Shown piece after piece: positions 15,939 through 22,812 of a DNA stretch of 32,395 nucleotides. Within the stretch, counting starts at the first letter, position 1. Every line of letters begins with the position of its first letter. The DNA is from Microterricola pindariensis. Lineage in GTDB: Bacteria; Actinomycetota; Actinomycetes; Actinomycetales; Microbacteriaceae. The DNA lies in NCBI RefSeq assembly GCF_002936985.1, contig NZ_MPZN01000038.1, positions 1 through 32,395 of the forward strand, read 5' to 3'. Below the pieces are notes generated by a model that saw only the letters and a program-made list of their open reading frames with translations, was not told the origin of the DNA and ran no database searches. A program made the translations under genes and the position numbers.

Positions 15939-15962
15939 CCCTCTCGGCATCCCCCGAGAGGG
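15939..15962. other. Inverted repeat upstream of the nucleotidyltransferase leader
   Basis: CCCTCTCGG and CCGAGAGGG form a perfect 9-bp stem with a 6-base loop. It ends 8 bp before the TAGAAT hexamer, so it overlaps the expected -35 region. It could be an operator, or the end of transcription from elsewhere; no T-run follows. Confidence 0.5.
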
Positions 15963-15970
15963 TGTCACGG

Positions 15971-15976
15971 TAGAAT
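15971..15976 (+). promoter_or_regulatory. Candidate -10 element for the nucleotidyltransferase leader
   Basis: TAGAAT, close to the TATAAT consensus, would give a transcript starting near 15983 with a leader of about 120 nt. No good -35 is visible because that region is the inverted repeat. Confidence 0.4.
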
Positions 15977-15989
15977 TCCGGGAGGCATA

Positions 15990-16031
15990 ATGGCGTGTCT
16001 TAACGTAAACGTACGGGCGAACCCGAGGTGA
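15990..16031 (+). CDS. Leader ORF 1 (13 codons), possible leader peptide
   Basis: ATG with a strong Shine-Dalgarno GGGAGG four bases upstream, encoding MACLNVNVRANPR and ending in TGA. It lies in the presumed 5' leader of the nucleotidyltransferase. The spacing and strength of the ribosome-binding site argue for translation; conservation is untested. Confidence 0.35.
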   Translation: MACLNVNVRANPR

Positions 16032-16034
16032 ACA

Positions 16035-16094
16035 GTGCGCGAGCTCGACTCGCAGGCACGCATGCTCGGTGAATTTCGCCGGATTTTTCTTTGA
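16035..16094 (+). CDS. Leader ORF 2 (19 codons), overlapping the attenuator-like hairpin
   Basis: GTG start 3 bp after the first leader ORF, with GAGGTGA just upstream, encoding MRELDSQARMLGEFRRIFL. Its TGA overlaps the GAGGAG ribosome-binding site of the nucleotidyltransferase. A ribosome translating it would melt the hairpin at 16067-16081 and finish next to the main start, a layout that permits coupling. Confidence 0.3.
   Translation: MRELDSQARMLGEFRRIFL
16067..16092 (+). terminator. Attenuator-like hairpin before the nucleotidyltransferase
   Basis: CGGTGA-ATT-TCGCCG can form a 6-bp stem (one G-U pair, three-base loop) followed by GATTTTTCTTT, the only long T-run in the region. This is the form of an intrinsic terminator placed directly before the ribosome-binding site. 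The stem is short, so termination may be partial. Confidence 0.4.
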
Positions 16095-16104
16095 GGAGCC
16101 CAAC

Positions 16105-16797
16105 ATGACCACACAGGTCGTAATTCTTGCCGCAGGCATGGGAAGCCGCCTTGGCCGCTCGCTGCCCAAGCCCCTCACCGAGCTCAGCGACGGCCGCACC
16201 ATCATGCGCCAGCAGTTCGACAACATCGAGCATGCCTTCGGCAACAACGCCAAGGTCACCATCGTCGTCGGCTACAAGCTCGAGCACATCATTGAGGCCT
16301 TCCCCCAGGCGTCCTTCGTCTACAACGAAGAGTATGACCAGACCAACACCTCCAAGAGCCTTTTGCGCGCCCTGCAGGCCTCGCAGCCGGGCGGCGTGCT
16401 CTGGATGAACGGCGACGTCGTCTTCGACCCGCGCATCCTCGACCGCGCCGCGGCCATGATCGCCCGCGACCAGAGCTTCGTCACCGTCAACACCTCCAAG
16501 GTGTCCGACGAGGAGGTCAAGTACACCACCAGCGCAGAGGGCTACATCAAGGAGCTCTCGAAGACCGTCAAGGGCGGCCTCGGCGAGGCCGTCGGCATCA
16601 ACTACATCTCCGCGGCCGACAAGGCCACCTTCCAGCGCGAGCTGGGCAAGGTCGGCGCCCAGGACTACTTCGAGCGCGGGCTCGAGGTCGCGATCGAGAA
16701 GTTCGGCCTGCTGGTCGAGCCGGTCGACATCTCCGACCTGTACGCGGTCGAGGTGGACTTCGCCGAAGACCTCGCCCGGGCGAACCTCTTCGTCTAA
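16105..16797 (+). CDS. Nucleotidyltransferase (sugar/alcohol-phosphate type, LicC-like)
   Basis: 230-residue GT-A-fold NTP transferase. The nucleotide-binding loop ILAAGMGSRLG (residues 7-17) with PKP (Lys22) is intact, and LWMNGDVVFDP carries the metal-binding Asp. The rest (TFVTVNTSKVSDEEVKYTTSAEGYIKELSKTV, then AVGINYISAADKATF) resembles proteins annotated as phosphocholine cytidylyltransferase family. It would activate a phosphorylated alcohol or sugar with CTP or another NTP for the adjacent polymer genes. The ATG has GAGGAG seven bases upstream; an in-frame ATG 36 bp earlier has none. A strong hairpin follows the gene. Confidence 0.85.
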   Translation: MTTQVVILAAGMGSRLGRSLPKPLTELSDGRTIMRQQFDNIEHAFGNNAKVTIVVGYKLEHIIEAFPQASFVYNEEYDQTNTSKSLLRALQASQPGGVLWMNGDVVFDPRILDRAAAMIARDQSFVTVNTSKVSDEEVKYTTSAEGYIKELSKTVKGGLGEAVGINYISAADKATFQRELGKVGAQDYFERGLEVAIEKFGLLVEPVDISDLYAVEVDFAEDLARANLFV

Positions 16798-16840
16798 TCG
16801 AAGCCATCGTGCCGGCGTTTTCAGCCAGCGGATGCCGGTT

Positions 16841-16865
16841 CGGGAGGCGTGATGCACGCCTCCCG
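16841..16865 (+). terminator. Strong hairpin after the nucleotidyltransferase gene
   Basis: CGGGAGGCGTG and CACGCCTCCCG form a perfect 11-bp stem with loop ATG, 43 bp after the stop codon. No T-run follows, as is common for actinobacterial terminators. It ends 13 bp before the -10 of the permease gene and so overlaps that promoter's expected -35. Confidence 0.65.
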
Positions 16866-16878
16866 TCTCGCGCGCCCA

Positions 16879-16884
16879 TACGAT
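16879..16884 (+). promoter_or_regulatory. -10 element of a leaderless promoter (exporter permease)
   Basis: TACGAT ends 7 bp before the GTG chosen as start. A GTG two codons earlier is only 1 bp from the hexamer and would lie upstream of the predicted transcription start. Confidence 0.5.
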
Positions 16885-16891
16885 AGTGCCT

Positions 16892-17692
16892 GTGAGTTCA
16901 ATCGCTGAGGAGCGCCCGCACTGGTCGCCGTTTGCACGGTACCGCCATGCGCTCTGGCTGCTCACGCGCCGCGATCTGCGCGTGCGCTACTCGACGTCGG
17001 CCCTCGGCTACATCTGGTCGGTGCTCGACCCGCTCGTCATGTCGGGCATCTACTGGTTCGTCTTCACCCAGGTGTTCCAGCGCCCCCTCGGCAGCGACCC
17101 GTACATCGTGTTCCTGCTCTCGGCACTGCTGCCGTGGATGTGGTTCAACGGCGCCGTCTCCGACTCGACCCGCGCGTTCCTGCGCGAGGCGAAGCTGATC
17201 CGCTCCACCAAGATCCCGCGCACGATCTGGGTGAACAGGCTGGTGCTCTCCAAGGGGATCGAGTTCCTGGCATCCATGCCCGTGCTCGCTCTCTTCGTGG
17301 TCTTCTCCCCCGGCTCCGCGATCAACGGCGACCTCGTGCTGTTCCCGCTCGCCATCCTGATGCAGACGGTGCTGACCGTCGGCATCGGCCTGATCGTCGC
17401 GCCACTCGTCGTGTTCTTCCGCGACCTGGAGCGGGCCACCAAGCTGGTGCTGCGCTTCCTGTTCTACGCATCCCCAATCATCTACGGCACCTCGAACCTG
17501 CCGGAGGAACTGCACTTCTGGGCCGCGTTCAACCCGCTGACGGGCATCTTCAGCCTGTACCGGGCGGGCTTCTTCCCCGGCGAGCTCGACTGGTTCGCGG
17601 TCGGGGTGTCCGCGGTCATGTCCGTGCTCATCCTCGCCGTCGGGCTGCTCGTCTTCCGCCGCCTCGAGCGCTCCGTGCTGAAGGAGATCTGA
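16892..17692 (+). CDS. ABC-2 polysaccharide/teichoic-acid exporter permease (TagG/Wzm-like)
   Basis: 266-residue membrane subunit of a polymer exporter. The N-terminal amphipathic segment (RHALWLLTRRDLRVRYSTSALGYIWSVLDPLVMSGIYW) is the typical ABC2_membrane start. LPWMWFNGAVSDSTRAFLREAKLIRSTKIPRTIWVNRLV is the conserved cytoplasmic loop, and YASPIIYGTSNLPEELHFWAAFNPLTGIFSLYRAGFF is the characteristic C-terminal region; six helices in all. It shares one base with the start of the ATPase gene (TGATG), so the two subunits are made together. Its job is to move a lipid-linked polymer across the membrane. Confidence 0.92.
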   Translation: MSSIAEERPHWSPFARYRHALWLLTRRDLRVRYSTSALGYIWSVLDPLVMSGIYWFVFTQVFQRPLGSDPYIVFLLSALLPWMWFNGAVSDSTRAFLREAKLIRSTKIPRTIWVNRLVLSKGIEFLASMPVLALFVVFSPGSAINGDLVLFPLAILMQTVLTVGIGLIVAPLVVFFRDLERATKLVLRFLFYASPIIYGTSNLPEELHFWAAFNPLTGIFSLYRAGFFPGELDWFAVGVSAVMSVLILAVGLLVFRRLERSVLKEI

Positions 17693-18447
17693 TGCCAGAG
17701 ACCGAGGCCACTCCGGTCGTGATGACGGTGACGGATGCCGGCATCCGGTTCCGCCGCAACCGGCGCGGCCGCCGCAACTTCAAGGACCTCTTCGCCGGCC
17801 GCAAGCGCCGCAGCCGGCCGGGCGAGTTCTGGGCGCTGCGCAACGTCACCATCACGGTGCGCGCCGGCGAGGCCATCGGCGTTGTCGGCCGCAACGGCCA
17901 GGGCAAGTCGACCCTGCTGAAGCTCGTCGCCGGCGTCATCCTGCCCGATGAGGGAACCGTCGACGTGCGCCAGGGCGTCGCACCACTGATCGAGATCACC
18001 GGCGGCTTCGTCGACGACCTCTCGGTGCGCGACAACGTCTACCTGACGGCCGGCCTGCACGGCATGACGAAGGCGATGGTCGACGCGCGCTTCGACGAGA
18101 TCATCGACTTCGCCGAGATCGGCGACTTCCTGGACACCCCGTACAAGCACCTCTCCAGCGGCATGAAGGTGCGCATCGCCTTCGCCGTGATCTCCCGGCT
18201 CGAGGAGCCGATCATCCTCGTCGACGAGGTGCTCGCCGTCGGCGACAAGGCGTTCCGGGAGAAGTGCTACCGGCGCATCGAGGAGTTGCTGGCCAGCGGC
18301 CGCACCCTGTTCTTCGTCTCGCACAACGAGCGGGACCTCCGCCGCTTCTGCACGCGCGGGCTGTACCTGGACAAGGGCGCCCTCGTGCTCGACGCCCCGA
18401 TCGCCGAGGTGCTGGCCCGCTACAACGCCGAGTACGGCACGGCGTAA
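17692..18447 (+). CDS. Polysaccharide/teichoic-acid exporter ATPase (TagH/Wzt-like)
   Basis: 251-residue ABC ATPase of the polymer-exporter class. Walker A is GRNGQGKST, the signature is LSSGMKVRIAFA (LSSGM is usual in TagH/Wzt), Walker B is IILVDEVLAVGD and the H-loop is FFVSHN. The insert RRGRRNFKDLFAGRKRRSRPGEFWALRNV after the first strand is typical of these proteins. It ends shortly after the ABC domain and so lacks the C-terminal carbohydrate-binding domain of Wzt, as in exporters that recognise only the lipid end. The gene converges on the TPR-like gene. Confidence 0.92.
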   Translation: MPETEATPVVMTVTDAGIRFRRNRRGRRNFKDLFAGRKRRSRPGEFWALRNVTITVRAGEAIGVVGRNGQGKSTLLKLVAGVILPDEGTVDVRQGVAPLIEITGGFVDDLSVRDNVYLTAGLHGMTKAMVDARFDEIIDFAEIGDFLDTPYKHLSSGMKVRIAFAVISRLEEPIILVDEVLAVGDKAFREKCYRRIEELLASGRTLFFVSHNERDLRRFCTRGLYLDKGALVLDAPIAEVLARYNAEYGTA

Positions 18448-18482
18448 TCCGCGGCCAGAACTCGGGATTCGGCGCCCGGCGT

Positions 18483-19106
18483 TCAGCCCTCGAGCGGGGC
18501 CAGCCCCTGCGCGGCGCGCTGCTGCTCGGTCTCGGTGTCCAGCACGTCGAGCGGCTTGCCCGCGTCGCGGCGCACCCGGTAGCGCCCGGAGAGCAGCGAG
18601 AGCCGATCGGCCGGGCTCTCCAAGTTCACCTTGTCGAGGGCCCGCAGCGCGATGGCGTACCAGCGCTCCGCGAGCGCGAGCTCGTCGGCGATTTCGAAGC
18701 TCGAGGCGATCGCCTCGTAGATGCCGAGCTCGGGCGCGCCGGCCGTGCGCACCTCGTCGGCCAGCGCCAGCGCCTCGGCGCGCTGGTCCAGCTCCAGGTG
18801 CAACGAGATCAGCGTCGGGTGCGCCTCGAAGCGCTGGGCGGACGGGTGGCCGGCCGCGGCCAGGGCGAGCCGGAACGCCTCGTCGTAGTCGCGCCCCATC
18901 TGCAGGTGCTCGGCGGCCACGATCAGCAGCTGTGCGGGCGTCACGCCGTCATCGAGCGTGTAGGCGTCGGCATCCGTCGCCCAGGACTCGAAGATGGCTG
19001 CCTTCTCGAGGTGTTCGGCGACCCCGCCGGTGCTGCTGCCCGCTCTCTCGTCGAAGTCGCGCAGTTCAAGTTCGTCGATGTCGTCTTCGGTGATGAGAGT
19101 GACCAT
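18483..19106 (-). CDS. Helical-repeat (TPR-like) protein of unknown function
   Basis: 207-residue soluble acidic protein. The first ~35 residues (LITEDDIDELELRDFDERAG) are very acidic. The rest is a run of amphipathic helices with TPR character: LLIVAAEHLQMGRDYDEAFRLALAAAG, LISLHLELDQRAEALALADEVRTAG, and ASSFEIADELALAERWYAIALRAL. No catalytic motif is visible. It starts with an ATG six bases after a TAGCCT hexamer and is divergent from the next gene across the 61-bp repeat block. It probably makes protein contacts. Confidence 0.75.
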   Translation of the reverse strand: MVTLITEDDIDELELRDFDERAGSSTGGVAEHLEKAAIFESWATDADAYTLDDGVTPAQLLIVAAEHLQMGRDYDEAFRLALAAAGHPSAQRFEAHPTLISLHLELDQRAEALALADEVRTAGAPELGIYEAIASSFEIADELALAERWYAIALRALDKVNLESPADRLSLLSGRYRVRRDAGKPLDVLDTETEQQRAAQGLAPLEG

Positions 19107-19112
19107 GCACCA

Positions 19113-19118
19113 AGGCTA
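19113..19118 (-). promoter_or_regulatory. -10 element of a leaderless promoter (TPR-like gene)
   Basis: Minus-strand TAGCCT followed by TGGTGC and the ATG (6 bp). Confidence 0.5.
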
Positions 19119-19130
19119 CCGTCGAGCCGG

Positions 19131-19400
19131 CCGCTCTCGGCATTGGCCCCGCTGACCGATTGCCCGCTGCATCGGGTCCTGTGCCCGGCCGCTCTCGGCG
19201 TTGACTCAGGCGCGGACCGATTGCCCGCTGCATCGGCTCCTGTGCCCGGCCGCTCTCGGCGTTGACTCAGGCGCGGACCGATTGCCCGCTGCATCGGCTC
19301 CTGTGCCCGGCCGCTCTCGGCGTTGACTCAGGCGCGGACCGATTGCCCGCTGCATCGGCTCCTGTGCCCGGCCGCTCTCGGCGTTGACTCAGGCGCGGAG
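19131..19400 (+). repeat. 61-bp tandem repeat in a divergent promoter region
   Basis: The unit begins CCGCTCTCGGCGTTGACTCA and recurs at 19189, 19250, 19311 and 19372, exactly 61 bp apart. A first, degenerate 58-bp copy starts at 19131 and the last copy is partial. The 61-bp copies are identical or nearly so, implying recent expansion. Each contains TTGACT, a -35-like hexamer, and CCGATTGCCCGCTGCATCGG, which can form a small hairpin. The block fills the 319 bp between two divergent starts; no gene is visible in it. Confidence 0.95.
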
Positions 19401-19413
19401 GGAGGCCAGCCCC

Positions 19414-19419
19414 TAGGAT
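19414..19419 (+). promoter_or_regulatory. -10 element of a leaderless promoter (unknown membrane-associated protein)
   Basis: TAGGAT ends 6 bp before the GTG start. The TTGACT of the last repeat copy is 24 bp upstream, too far to pair with it as a normal -35. Confidence 0.5.
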
Positions 19420-19425
19420 CGCCTC

Positions 19426-20463
19426 GTGGCCAGAAAAGCGAAACCGATCATCTCGCCCACCGGGGGCACACCACAGGGCGGCGAGCTGCCGCACGGCCTG
19501 CTGCGCGGAATCGACCGGGTCATGGCGGTGCAGCGCCCGATCGTGGTCGCGCACATCCGCAGCATCCGGCGCAAGTTCCCGGACGCCACCCCCGACCAGC
19601 TGGTGCGCATCCTGGAGCTGCGCTACCTCGCCGCCGTCACCACCGGCGGGGCCGCCGTCGGCGCGACCGCGGTGATCCCCGCGATCGGCACCGGCGTCAC
19701 CCTGGCCCTCTCCGGTGTGGAGACGGCCGGCTTCCTGGAGGCGACGGCCCTGTTCGCCCAGTCGGTGGCCGAGGTGCACGGCATCGCCGTCGACGATCCC
19801 GACCGCGCCCGCGCCCTCGTGATGACGCTCATGCTCGGCCGCGAGGGCAGCGATCTGGTGCGCAACCTCGCCGGGCAGTTCACCGGCGGCACGTTCACCC
19901 GCAATATGTACTGGGGCGAAATGGTCACCAGCGCCATCCCCGCCACCCTGATGGGCCCCCTGGTCGACCGCATGAAGACCGTGTTCATCCGGCAGTTCGC
20001 GGTGCGCGGAGGCGCCAGCTTCATCGGCAAGGCGCTGCCGTTCGGCGTCGGTGCCGCGGTCGGCGGCTTCGGCAACAACATCCTGGGCAAGCGGGTGCTG
20101 CGCAACGCCCGCCTCGCGTTCGGCCAGGCGCCGGCGCAGCTGCCGTTCGAGCTGGAGCCCTCCGCGCGCACCGTGCAGCTGCGCACCCCGGCGAGCCGCG
20201 TGGCCGGCATGGGCACGGCTGTCGTGCGCGGCGGCGCCCGCGTCGGCAGCAAGGTCGGCGGCGCCGTGGGCGGCGCGGCCGTCGGTGTCGGCGGGGCGGT
20301 GGGCGGTGCGTTCCGCAAGGCGCTGCCGCGCGGTCGGGCGGATGCCGACGCAGGGCGCACCCCCGACAACGGCGTTCCGACCGACGAGACGCCGTCCGAC
20401 AGCGATCCCGTGGGCGGCGCCTCAGTGCAAGGCACCTCAGTGGGCGGCACGCCCGTCCCGTAG
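19426..20463 (+). CDS. Unknown protein with glycine-zipper membrane segments
   Basis: 345 residues. A soluble helical N-terminus (VAHIRSIRRKFPDATPDQLVRILELRYL) is followed by a glycine-rich hydrophobic hairpin (GGAAVGATAVIPAIGTGVTLALSGVETAGF, about 74-103), a helical middle, and a second Gly-rich region GGASFIGKALPFGVGAAVGGFGNNILGK (about 192-219). It ends with a third Gly repeat (VGSKVGGAVGGAAVGVGGAVGGAF) and a hydrophilic Pro/Asp/Thr tail. The layout faintly recalls EcsC-family proteins, but I cannot assign it. The GTG start follows a -10 hexamer directly. It is next to the exporter and glycerophosphotransferase genes and may act at the envelope. Confidence 0.75.
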   Translation: MARKAKPIISPTGGTPQGGELPHGLLRGIDRVMAVQRPIVVAHIRSIRRKFPDATPDQLVRILELRYLAAVTTGGAAVGATAVIPAIGTGVTLALSGVETAGFLEATALFAQSVAEVHGIAVDDPDRARALVMTLMLGREGSDLVRNLAGQFTGGTFTRNMYWGEMVTSAIPATLMGPLVDRMKTVFIRQFAVRGGASFIGKALPFGVGAAVGGFGNNILGKRVLRNARLAFGQAPAQLPFELEPSARTVQLRTPASRVAGMGTAVVRGGARVGSKVGGAVGGAAVGVGGAVGGAFRKALPRGRADADAGRTPDNGVPTDETPSDSDPVGGASVQGTSVGGTPVP

Positions 20464-20571
20464 CGAGTCAGCGGATACGAGCCGCGACGCGCCGTCGGCA
20501 CCGGCCACACCGGGCAGATTCAGCGGCCGCATCCGCCGATTGGCTGCACGTTCCGCGCGCCCAGCTGCGGC

Positions 20572-21870
20572 CTACGCCTCGATCTCCTCGGCGTCCTCGA
20601 TGTCGCCCTTCACGTCGTGGTCGTCGAACTCGGCGTCGGCGGCGTGGATGGCCGCGTGCTTGTCCCACTCCTCCATCAGGTGCTGCACGGCCCCGTGGAA
20701 GCGGCGGGTCGCGCTGCCGGGCGTCGTGTCGCCGAAGTAGTACTCCACCCAGCGCCGGAGCCTGGCCTGCGCGGCATCGCCGTGGGTGAGCTCGTCGACG
20801 ATGGCGACGATGTTGTCGGCATCCGCCGCCGGCAGCCACTCGCAGTCGGAGAGGTAGCCGCTCGTGTCGATCTCGGCGGCGGGGTTCGCCGGGCGGGTGA
20901 CGAGGAGCGGCTTGCCTGCAGCCAGCCGGTCGTAGACCATGGCCGAGATGTCGACGATGGCGACGTCGGAGGCGACCAGCTGCCAGCCGAGCTGGGAGCC
21001 GGTGTCGAACACGTGCTGGGCGGTGGCGTCCGCGGCATTCGCCGCCTCGATCATCCGCACGATCTCGCGGTTGGCCGCCGCGTATGCCGGGTCGAGCACG
21101 CCCGAGCGCGGGTGCGGGCGGTAGATCACGCGGTGCCGCGGGCTGGCCAGCAGCCGGGCGATCAGCGCCACGCCATGCGTGGCGATGGAGCCGTAGGCGG
21201 CGCCCCCGCGATCGCCCTCCCAGGTCGGCGCGTAGAGCACGACCTCGCGGGAGTCCTGCTGGTACGGCAGCGCCGCGTCGTCGAGGTAGTGGTCGGCCTG
21301 CGGGCGGCCGATCGGCAGCGCGCGCTTGTCGAAGTCGTAGTCCCAGAGCACCTTGCCGAGGCGGGCCCTGGCGGCGTCGCCCGCGATCAGCGAGTAGTCG
21401 TAGGCCTTGAACTGGTTGGTCGTCATGTACATCTTGTCGCTCTCACCGTGGTTGATGAAAACGTGCCAGCGGCGCCCGTAGCGCATCATCTGGAAGTTCT
21501 TGGCGTTCTGGTTGACGTAGAAGATCACGCGCAGGTCCTGCTCGTGGATCACCCGCTCCAGGTCGACGACCTTGCGCACGTAGGCGACGGGAACCGGCGC
21601 CTCGTCGAGCATCGTGATGGCGGCGCCCGACGCCCGGCTGAGGATCAGGACCGGCCAGGTCTCGGCCAGCTTGGCCAGCGGCTTGTACCACTGCCGCATC
21701 TGGTACATGTTGACCTTGCCGTCGGCGAAGTACACGCCCACCTTGAAGCGGTGCGGCTCGAGCGGCCCCTGCACGGCGAGCTTCTCACGAAGCTGTCCCT
21801 GCGCCTTGCGGGACGCCAGCACCCCCTTGACGAGTTTGATGGCGTTGCGCATGTCTTTCTGTATACCCAC
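20572..21870 (-). CDS. CDP-glycerol glycerophosphotransferase-family protein (TagB/TagF-like)
   Basis: 432-residue GT-B-like transferase of the Glyphos_transf family, which in teichoic acid synthesis adds glycerol-phosphate units from CDP-glycerol to a lipid-linked acceptor. Conserved parts: FINHGESDK (the HGxxxK catalytic-His motif), YDYSLIAGDAARARL, VVLYAPTWEGDRGG, HRVIYRPHPRSG, and VASDVAIVDISAMVYDRLAAGKPLLVT (nucleotide site). The C-terminus is acidic. GTG start: TACTCT ends 7 bp before it; an ATG six codons in is the alternative. It lacks membrane helices, as usual for this peripheral enzyme. It lies 63 bp downstream of the glycosyltransferase operon. Confidence 0.9.
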   Translation of the reverse strand: MGIQKDMRNAIKLVKGVLASRKAQGQLREKLAVQGPLEPHRFKVGVYFADGKVNMYQMRQWYKPLAKLAETWPVLILSRASGAAITMLDEAPVPVAYVRKVVDLERVIHEQDLRVIFYVNQNAKNFQMMRYGRRWHVFINHGESDKMYMTTNQFKAYDYSLIAGDAARARLGKVLWDYDFDKRALPIGRPQADHYLDDAALPYQQDSREVVLYAPTWEGDRGGAAYGSIATHGVALIARLLASPRHRVIYRPHPRSGVLDPAYAAANREIVRMIEAANAADATAQHVFDTGSQLGWQLVASDVAIVDISAMVYDRLAAGKPLLVTRPANPAAEIDTSGYLSDCEWLPAADADNIVAIVDELTHGDAAQARLRRWVEYYFGDTTPGSATRRFHGAVQHLMEEWDKHAAIHAADAEFDDHDVKGDIEDAEEIEA

Positions 21871-21877
21871 GTGTTCC

Positions 21878-21883
21878 AGAGTA
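21878..21883 (-). promoter_or_regulatory. -10 element of a leaderless promoter (glycerophosphotransferase gene)
   Basis: Minus-strand TACTCT followed by GGAACAC and the GTG start (7 bp), giving this gene its own promoter within the otherwise coupled minus-strand cluster. Confidence 0.5.
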
Positions 21884-21933
21884 CAGATCGCCGGGGACTC
21901 AATACCCCAGAACGGGAGTCACCGACCGAATCG

Positions 21934-22812
21934 TTAGACGATCGGTGGGCGGCCGGCCAGCGTCATCCGCCACACGGTGCGCCAGGACATCGGCCTGCGC
22001 TCCCCCGGGTCTGCGCGCCAGCCCTCCAACCAGCCGCCGAACCAGGATTTGAGGGCCACCGGATGCCGCCACCAGCGCAGCAGTTGGATGCCGGTCCAGC
22101 TGCCGACGTAGAGCGGGACCAGCACGGCGGGCAGGTTGCGCCGGGCCAGCCACACCCGGTTGCGCGCGTTCAGGCGGTAGTAGTAGCTGTGCCGGGTCGG
22201 CTGGATGACGGGGTGGTTGGCGATCAGGTCGCCGGCGTACCAGACCCGCTTGCCCGTGTTCCACACCCGCCAGGCCAGCTCGATGCCCTCGTGCGCGTAG
22301 AAGAACGGCTCCGCCCAGCCTCCGGTTTCTTCGAAGACGGCACGGGGCAGCAGCACGGCGCCCTCCCAGACGGAGAAGACGTTGCTGGAGTGGCCGGCCT
22401 CGCCCTTGCGGATGCGCGGGATCCAGCGCCGCGGCGAGGTGACCCCGCTCGGGTCGACGACCTGCGGCTGGAGCAGGCCGATGCTCGGGTCGGCGCGCAG
22501 CTGGGCGATCGCGGTGGTGAGGAAGCCGGCATCCGGGATGCTGGCGTCGTCGTCGAGGAAGAACAGGTACTCGCCGGACACCTCCGGCACGCCGCGGTTG
22601 CGGCCGGCCGGGATGCCGAGGTTCTCCGGCAGGCCGAGCGCCTTGACGCCCTCCGGCAGGCCCGTGGGCTGCCAGCCGTTGCCGACGCAGACGACGTCGA
22701 GCACGACGCCCTGCTGGGCCAGGGTGCTGCGGAGGCCCCGGTCCAGATCGGCCGGGCGCGTGCCCTGGGTCAGGACGACGACGCCGACGGTGGGCAGGCT
22801 AGGAGCGGACAC
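21934..22812 (-). CDS. Family-2 glycosyltransferase
   Basis: 292-residue GT-A enzyme, rhamnosyl/galactofuranosyl-transferase-like. It shows VGVVVLTQGTRPADLDRGLRSTL at the start, GLPENLGIPAGRNRG, the metal-binding FFLDDDASIPD, GAVLLPRAVFEETGGWAEPFFYAHEGIELAWRVWNTG (acceptor and base region) and a basic, Trp-rich C-terminus with weak hydrophobic segments (VLVPLYVGSWTGIQLL). An upstream extension to 22854 is open, but the GTG at the VSAPSLPTVG position places the fold start correctly. It then overlaps the phosphatidyltransferase gene by 14 bp, so the two are coupled. Confidence 0.88.
   Translation of the reverse strand: MSAPSLPTVGVVVLTQGTRPADLDRGLRSTLAQQGVVLDVVCVGNGWQPTGLPEGVKALGLPENLGIPAGRNRGVPEVSGEYLFFLDDDASIPDAGFLTTAIAQLRADPSIGLLQPQVVDPSGVTSPRRWIPRIRKGEAGHSSNVFSVWEGAVLLPRAVFEETGGWAEPFFYAHEGIELAWRVWNTGKRVWYAGDLIANHPVIQPTRHSYYYRLNARNRVWLARRNLPAVLVPLYVGSWTGIQLLRWWRHPVALKSWFGGWLEGWRADPGERRPMSWRTVWRMTLAGRPPIV

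Noticed and set aside
19131-19400. The 61-bp tandem array as a CRISPR array
   Set aside because: Whole 61-bp units are repeated with no unique spacers, and there are no cas genes.
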